In this document: in pieces, positions 29,582 to 32,256 of the stretch | Layout: each line of letters begins with the position of its first letter | Numbering within the stretch: position 1 is the stretch's first letter | Assembly (NCBI GenBank): GCA_900758315.1 | Contig: CAAERF010000489.1 | Span: forward strand, 1-32,256 | Reading direction: 5' to 3' | Origin: an uncultured Oscillospiraceae bacterium | GTDB lineage: Bacteria; Bacillota; Clostridia; Oscillospirales; Oscillospiraceae | DNA: 32,256 nt | Notes under the pieces: model-generated | Seen by the model: only the letters and a program-made list of their open reading frames with translations | Told to the model about the DNA's origin: nothing | Databases searched by the model: none | Position numbers and translations under genes: made by a program

Positions 29582-32256
29582 TTAAACCGGCCTGGTGTAG
29601 GCCTGGACCAGCTGGTGGAGCATCTCCACGACCTGATCCATGCCCTGTGCGGTGATGTGCTCATAGGGACCGTGGAAGGCGAATCCGCCGGTGCCCAGAT
29701 TGGGACAGGGCAGGCCCATCCAGCTCAGCCGGGCTCCGTCGGTGCCGCCGCGGATGGGCTGGATCCGGGGTGTCAGTCCCACCTGCTCCGCCGCAGACTT
29801 GGCCCGTTCGATCAGGTGGAAGTTCTGCTGGATGACCTCCGCCATGTTGGCGTACTGGTCCCGGAGCGTCAGTTCCACCGTGCCCGGGCCGTACTTCTCG
29901 TTGAGCAGCTTCACCACATGGGTCAGCGTGTCCTTCCGGGCCTGGAAACCGCCGGCGCTGTGGTCCCGGATGAGATAGCGCAGCTCGGCCCGCTCCACAT
30001 TGCCGCAGATCTGGTCCAGATGGTAAAAGCCCTCATAGTCCTCGGTGTCCCGGGGCGTCTCGCCGGCCGGTAGCATGGTGTTGCACTCCATGGCCACCAG
30101 GGCCGCGTTGACCATGGTATCTTTTCCCTCGCCGGGGTGGACGTCAAAGCCGTGGACCACAAGCTCCGCCAGACAGGCGTTGAAGTTCTCGTACTGGATC
30201 TCTCCTTCCCGGCCGCCGTCCACCGTATAGGCGAAGTCCGCTCCAAAGGCGGTCCGATCGAACCGGTCCGCACCGGCGCCGATCTCCTCATCCGGCGTAA
30301 AGGCCACGCAGAGCGCTCCATGGGGTGTTCCTTCCGCCAGCTCCGCCACCAAGGTCATAATCTCGGCGATACCGGCCTTGTCATCGGCGCCCAGCAGAGT
30401 GGTGCCGTCGGTGGTCACCAGCGTGCGGCCCTTCAGCTCCGCCAGATGGGGAAAGTCCGCCGGACGCAGGATTTTTCCGCTCTCTCCCAGGGCCACGTCG
30501 CCGCCGTCGTACTGTTCCACGACCTGGGGCCGCACATTCTCTCCCCGGAAGGCCGCCGTGTCCAGATGGGCGATGAGGCCCAGGGCCGGTGCGGATTCCA
30601 GCCCCGGCGTGGCGGGCAGGTGGCCGTAGACATAGCCGTACTGGTCCACCCGGGCGTCGCCCACACCCAGTCCTCTGAGCTCCTGCACCAGCAGCTGCGC
30701 CAGCTCCAGCTGGCCTTCGGTGGAGGGACAGGTCTCTGCATCCTCCTGGCTGGTGGTGCAGATTGTCACATAGCGCAGCAGCCGGTCCAGCGCGGATTCC
30801 GCCGGGACCGTCGCTTCCACTGCCGGTACCGGTTCCTCCGGCGTCTCTACCGGCTCCTCGCCCAGGTAGATCAGTTCCAAGTCCGGATCGCACTCGTCAA
30901 AGGCGTCCTCGGCCACCTGGCAGTCCCGGGGCAGGTAGACCCGCCGCAGCTCGCCACAGTCGCCAAAGGCGTCCGAGCCGATGGACTCCAGCGTGGCCGG
31001 CAGGGTGATCTCCTCCAGAGAGTCGCAGTCCCAGAAGGCGGAGTCGCCGATGGACTTCAACCCCTCGGGGAAGTTGATGGTCTTCAGATTGCCGCAGCCG
31101 CAGAAGGCCTGATCGCCGATCTCCTCCAACGTGTCGGGCAGGGACACCTCCCGGAGACCGAAGAGGTCCTCAAACAGGCAGTCCGCGATCCGCCGGGTGC
31201 CTGGCAGAATAGTCACTTTCTGGAGCTTGCAGCAGCCGATTTCACAGGAAAAAGGTCCGGTGACGTCGGGGGTTGCCTCGCCGTACAGCTCCGCCTGTCG
31301 GAGGACCGGGCTGTACAGACAGCCGTCACCCAGCTTCTCCACGGTCTTGGGCAGCGTCACCTTCTGGAACAGCTTGTCGATAAAAGCGTCCTCCGCCAGC
31401 TCAATCACCGGCTGTCCCGCCAGGGTCTCGGGAATGGCCAGGGTGGTGTACTCATCCCGACGGCTGCCGGTGAGGACCACGCCGCCGGCGCTGAGCACCT
31501 CATAGGTCCAGTCGCCCGCCTGCTCTGTCTGGTCCGAGCTGCCGCAGAGATAGTTCACGGTAAGCCAGCTCAGGTCCGGATTGGCGCTGGTGTCCACTTC
31601 CCGGAGGTTTTCGCACCGGTCAAAAGCGCCCTGCCGGATCTCTTTGACTGTGGGGCCGACCACCACCCGTTCCAGATTGGAACAGCGCTGGAAGGCGCCC
31701 TTTTCCACCTTCTCCACGCCCTCCAGACGGATTTCCCGCAGGTCGTCGCAGTTCACCGCCGCCCGGGTGTCGATCACCTGGACGATGGGCGGGATCTTCT
31801 CCCACCGCAGCTCCCGCAGGTGGCCCCGGTCCACCAGGGCCAGGATCTCACCCTCGTTGTCGCAGCGCTCGTACTTCACCAGCTCCCGGTCCTCGTACCA
31901 GCTGGTGGCAAAGCCGGTGCCGTGGGGCAGCTCCACGTAGATCTCCCGGGTGATGACACCCCGGTAGCCCTGCTGGACCGCCTCTGAATCCAGCGCCTCT
32001 TTCAGTGCCGCCTGCTTGTCCGCCGGAGTCAGCTCTAAGAGCGCCTCCGCCACCTGGAACTTCTCCAGTTCCCGCATTTCCTCCCAGCCCACGCGGATCT
32101 CCATGGCGCCCCGCTCACTGGCCCAGCAGGCGTAGCGCACGCCGGTGGACTCCAGCGGGATGGCGATGTTCTGCTCCAGCAGCCACTGGGCCAGAGGCTG
32201 GTTGTTGAGCCGTATGGTGATATAGTGCCCCGGCAGGTTGTATCTTGTCTGTTTCA
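29582..32256 (-). CDS. LRR_5 (BspA-type) repeat protein fused to peptidase T (start codon at window edge)
   Basis: The frame is open to the right edge; the last two bases read TG followed by AAA CAG ACA, so the ATG (MKQTRYNLPG...) probably straddles the edge and the protein would have about 891 residues. The first 470 carry BspA-type leucine-rich repeats, for example AFQRCSNLERVVVGPTVKEI, QAFCGCGNLKTINFPEGLKSI and SAFWDCDSLEEITLPATLESI. After an acidic Pro/Glu linker, the last 410 are a full M20 peptidase T: AHLDTA, LLGADDKAG, DEEIGAGADRF, YTVDGG, and FHGPYEHI supply the zinc ligands and catalytic glutamate. Peptidase T removes the N-terminal residue from tripeptides in the cytoplasm. No signal peptide is seen. 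The fusion is unusual. Confidence 0.9.
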   Translation of the reverse strand, partial: KQTRYNLPGHYITIRLNNQPLAQWLLEQNIAIPLESTGVRYACWASERGAMEIRVGWEEMRELEKFQVAEALLELTPADKQAALKEALDSEAVQQGYRGVITREIYVELPHGTGFATSWYEDRELVKYERCDNEGEILALVDRGHLRELRWEKIPPIVQVIDTRAAVNCDDLREIRLEGVEKVEKGAFQRCSNLERVVVGPTVKEIRQGAFDRCENLREVDTSANPDLSWLTVNYLCGSSDQTEQAGDWTYEVLSAGGVVLTGSRRDEYTTLAIPETLAGQPVIELAEDAFIDKLFQKVTLPKTVEKLGDGCLYSPVLRQAELYGEATPDVTGPFSCEIGCCKLQKVTILPGTRRIADCLFEDLFGLREVSLPDTLEEIGDQAFCGCGNLKTINFPEGLKSIGDSAFWDCDSLEEITLPATLESIGSDAFGDCGELRRVYLPRDCQVAEDAFDECDPDLELIYLGEEPVETPEEPVPAVEATVPAESALDRLLRYVTICTTSQEDAETCPSTEGQLELAQLLVQELRGLGVGDARVDQYGYVYGHLPATPGLESAPALGLIAHLDTAAFRGENVRPQVVEQYDGGDVALGESGKILRPADFPHLAELKGRTLVTTDGTTLLGADDKAGIAEIMTLVAELAEGTPHGALCVAFTPDEEIGAGADRFDRTAFGADFAYTVDGGREGEIQYENFNACLAELVVHGFDVHPGEGKDTMVNAALVAMECNTMLPAGETPRDTEDYEGFYHLDQICGNVERAELRYLIRDHSAGGFQARKDTLTHVVKLLNEKYGPGTVELTLRDQYANMAEVIQQNFHLIERAKSAAEQVGLTPRIQPIRGGTDGARLSWMGLPCPNLGTGGFAFHGPYEHITAQGMDQVVEMLHQLVQAYTRPV

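Noticed and set aside
1..32256. CRISPR arrays, insertion sequences, prophage or integron features
   Set aside because: No regularly spaced repeats, transposase or integrase motifs were seen on either strand.

Overview
The window looks like a chromosomal piece of a GC-rich, Gram-positive anaerobe of the Clostridia, most like the butyrate-forming Oscillospiraceae (Flavonifractor/Pseudoflavonifractor/Lawsonibacter type). This is an inference from gene content: a butyryl-CoA-type CoA-transferase, a SucD-like acylating aldehyde dehydrogenase, a TagD-like cytidylyltransferase, a YfhO/CsbB-type wall-polymer glycosylation set, and AGGAGG ribosome sites with sigma-A promoters (TTGACA-N17-TATAAT). No prophage, insertion sequence, CRISPR array, rRNA or intact tRNA was seen.

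Layout. 1-5.3 kb: the 3' end of asnS, an ArsR-nitroreductase pair, a VanZ protein, and a metal-efflux operon (separate HMA metallochaperone plus P1B ATPase) behind a CzrA/SmtB-like operator. 5.3-9.5 kb: an orphan small-RNA locus with a Pho-box-like promoter, an EamA permease, a degenerate NspC-like protein, and rmlA-rmlB. 9.5-18.4 kb: a minus-strand fermentation locus controlled by a TetR protein: Fe-alcohol dehydrogenase, CoA-acylating aldehyde dehydrogenase, OFA-type MFS carrier, a two-part membrane protein split by one in-frame amber codon, and a But/4-hydroxybutyrate-type CoA-transferase. GC-rich hairpins sit in most of its gene junctions. 18.4-28.1 kb: a tight eight-gene minus-strand operon (tagD, a YfhO fusion, wecE, a CsbB/ArnC-type glycosyltransferase, an ATP-grasp ligase, a CapK/PaaK-type adenylate enzyme, two SMR/ArnEF-like half-transporters). 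28.1-32.3 kb: a degenerate ferritin-like protein, a second copy of the Pho-box small-RNA locus, a hypothetical protein, and a leucine-rich-repeat/peptidase T fusion that runs to the right edge.

How it fits together. RmlA and RmlB make dTDP-4-keto-6-deoxyglucose. The wecE product should aminate it to dTDP-4-amino-4,6-dideoxygalactose (Fuc4N). The neighbouring glycosyltransferase, paired small flippases and YfhO match the three-component logic (lipid-linked sugar, flipping, transfer outside the cell) known for teichoic-acid glycosylation and for Arn-type lipid A modification. The window may therefore encode a Gram-positive, Arn-like pathway that puts an amino sugar, perhaps further modified by the ATP-grasp and CapK enzymes, on a wall polymer. 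The other strong candidate for something undescribed is the pair of paralogous short transcripts at 5.4 and 28.8 kb. Each has four 11-bp-spaced TTCA-type repeats, the same 20-nt gap to TATGCT, a CU-rich (anti-Shine-Dalgarno) stretch and a strong terminator, and no gene follows on that strand.
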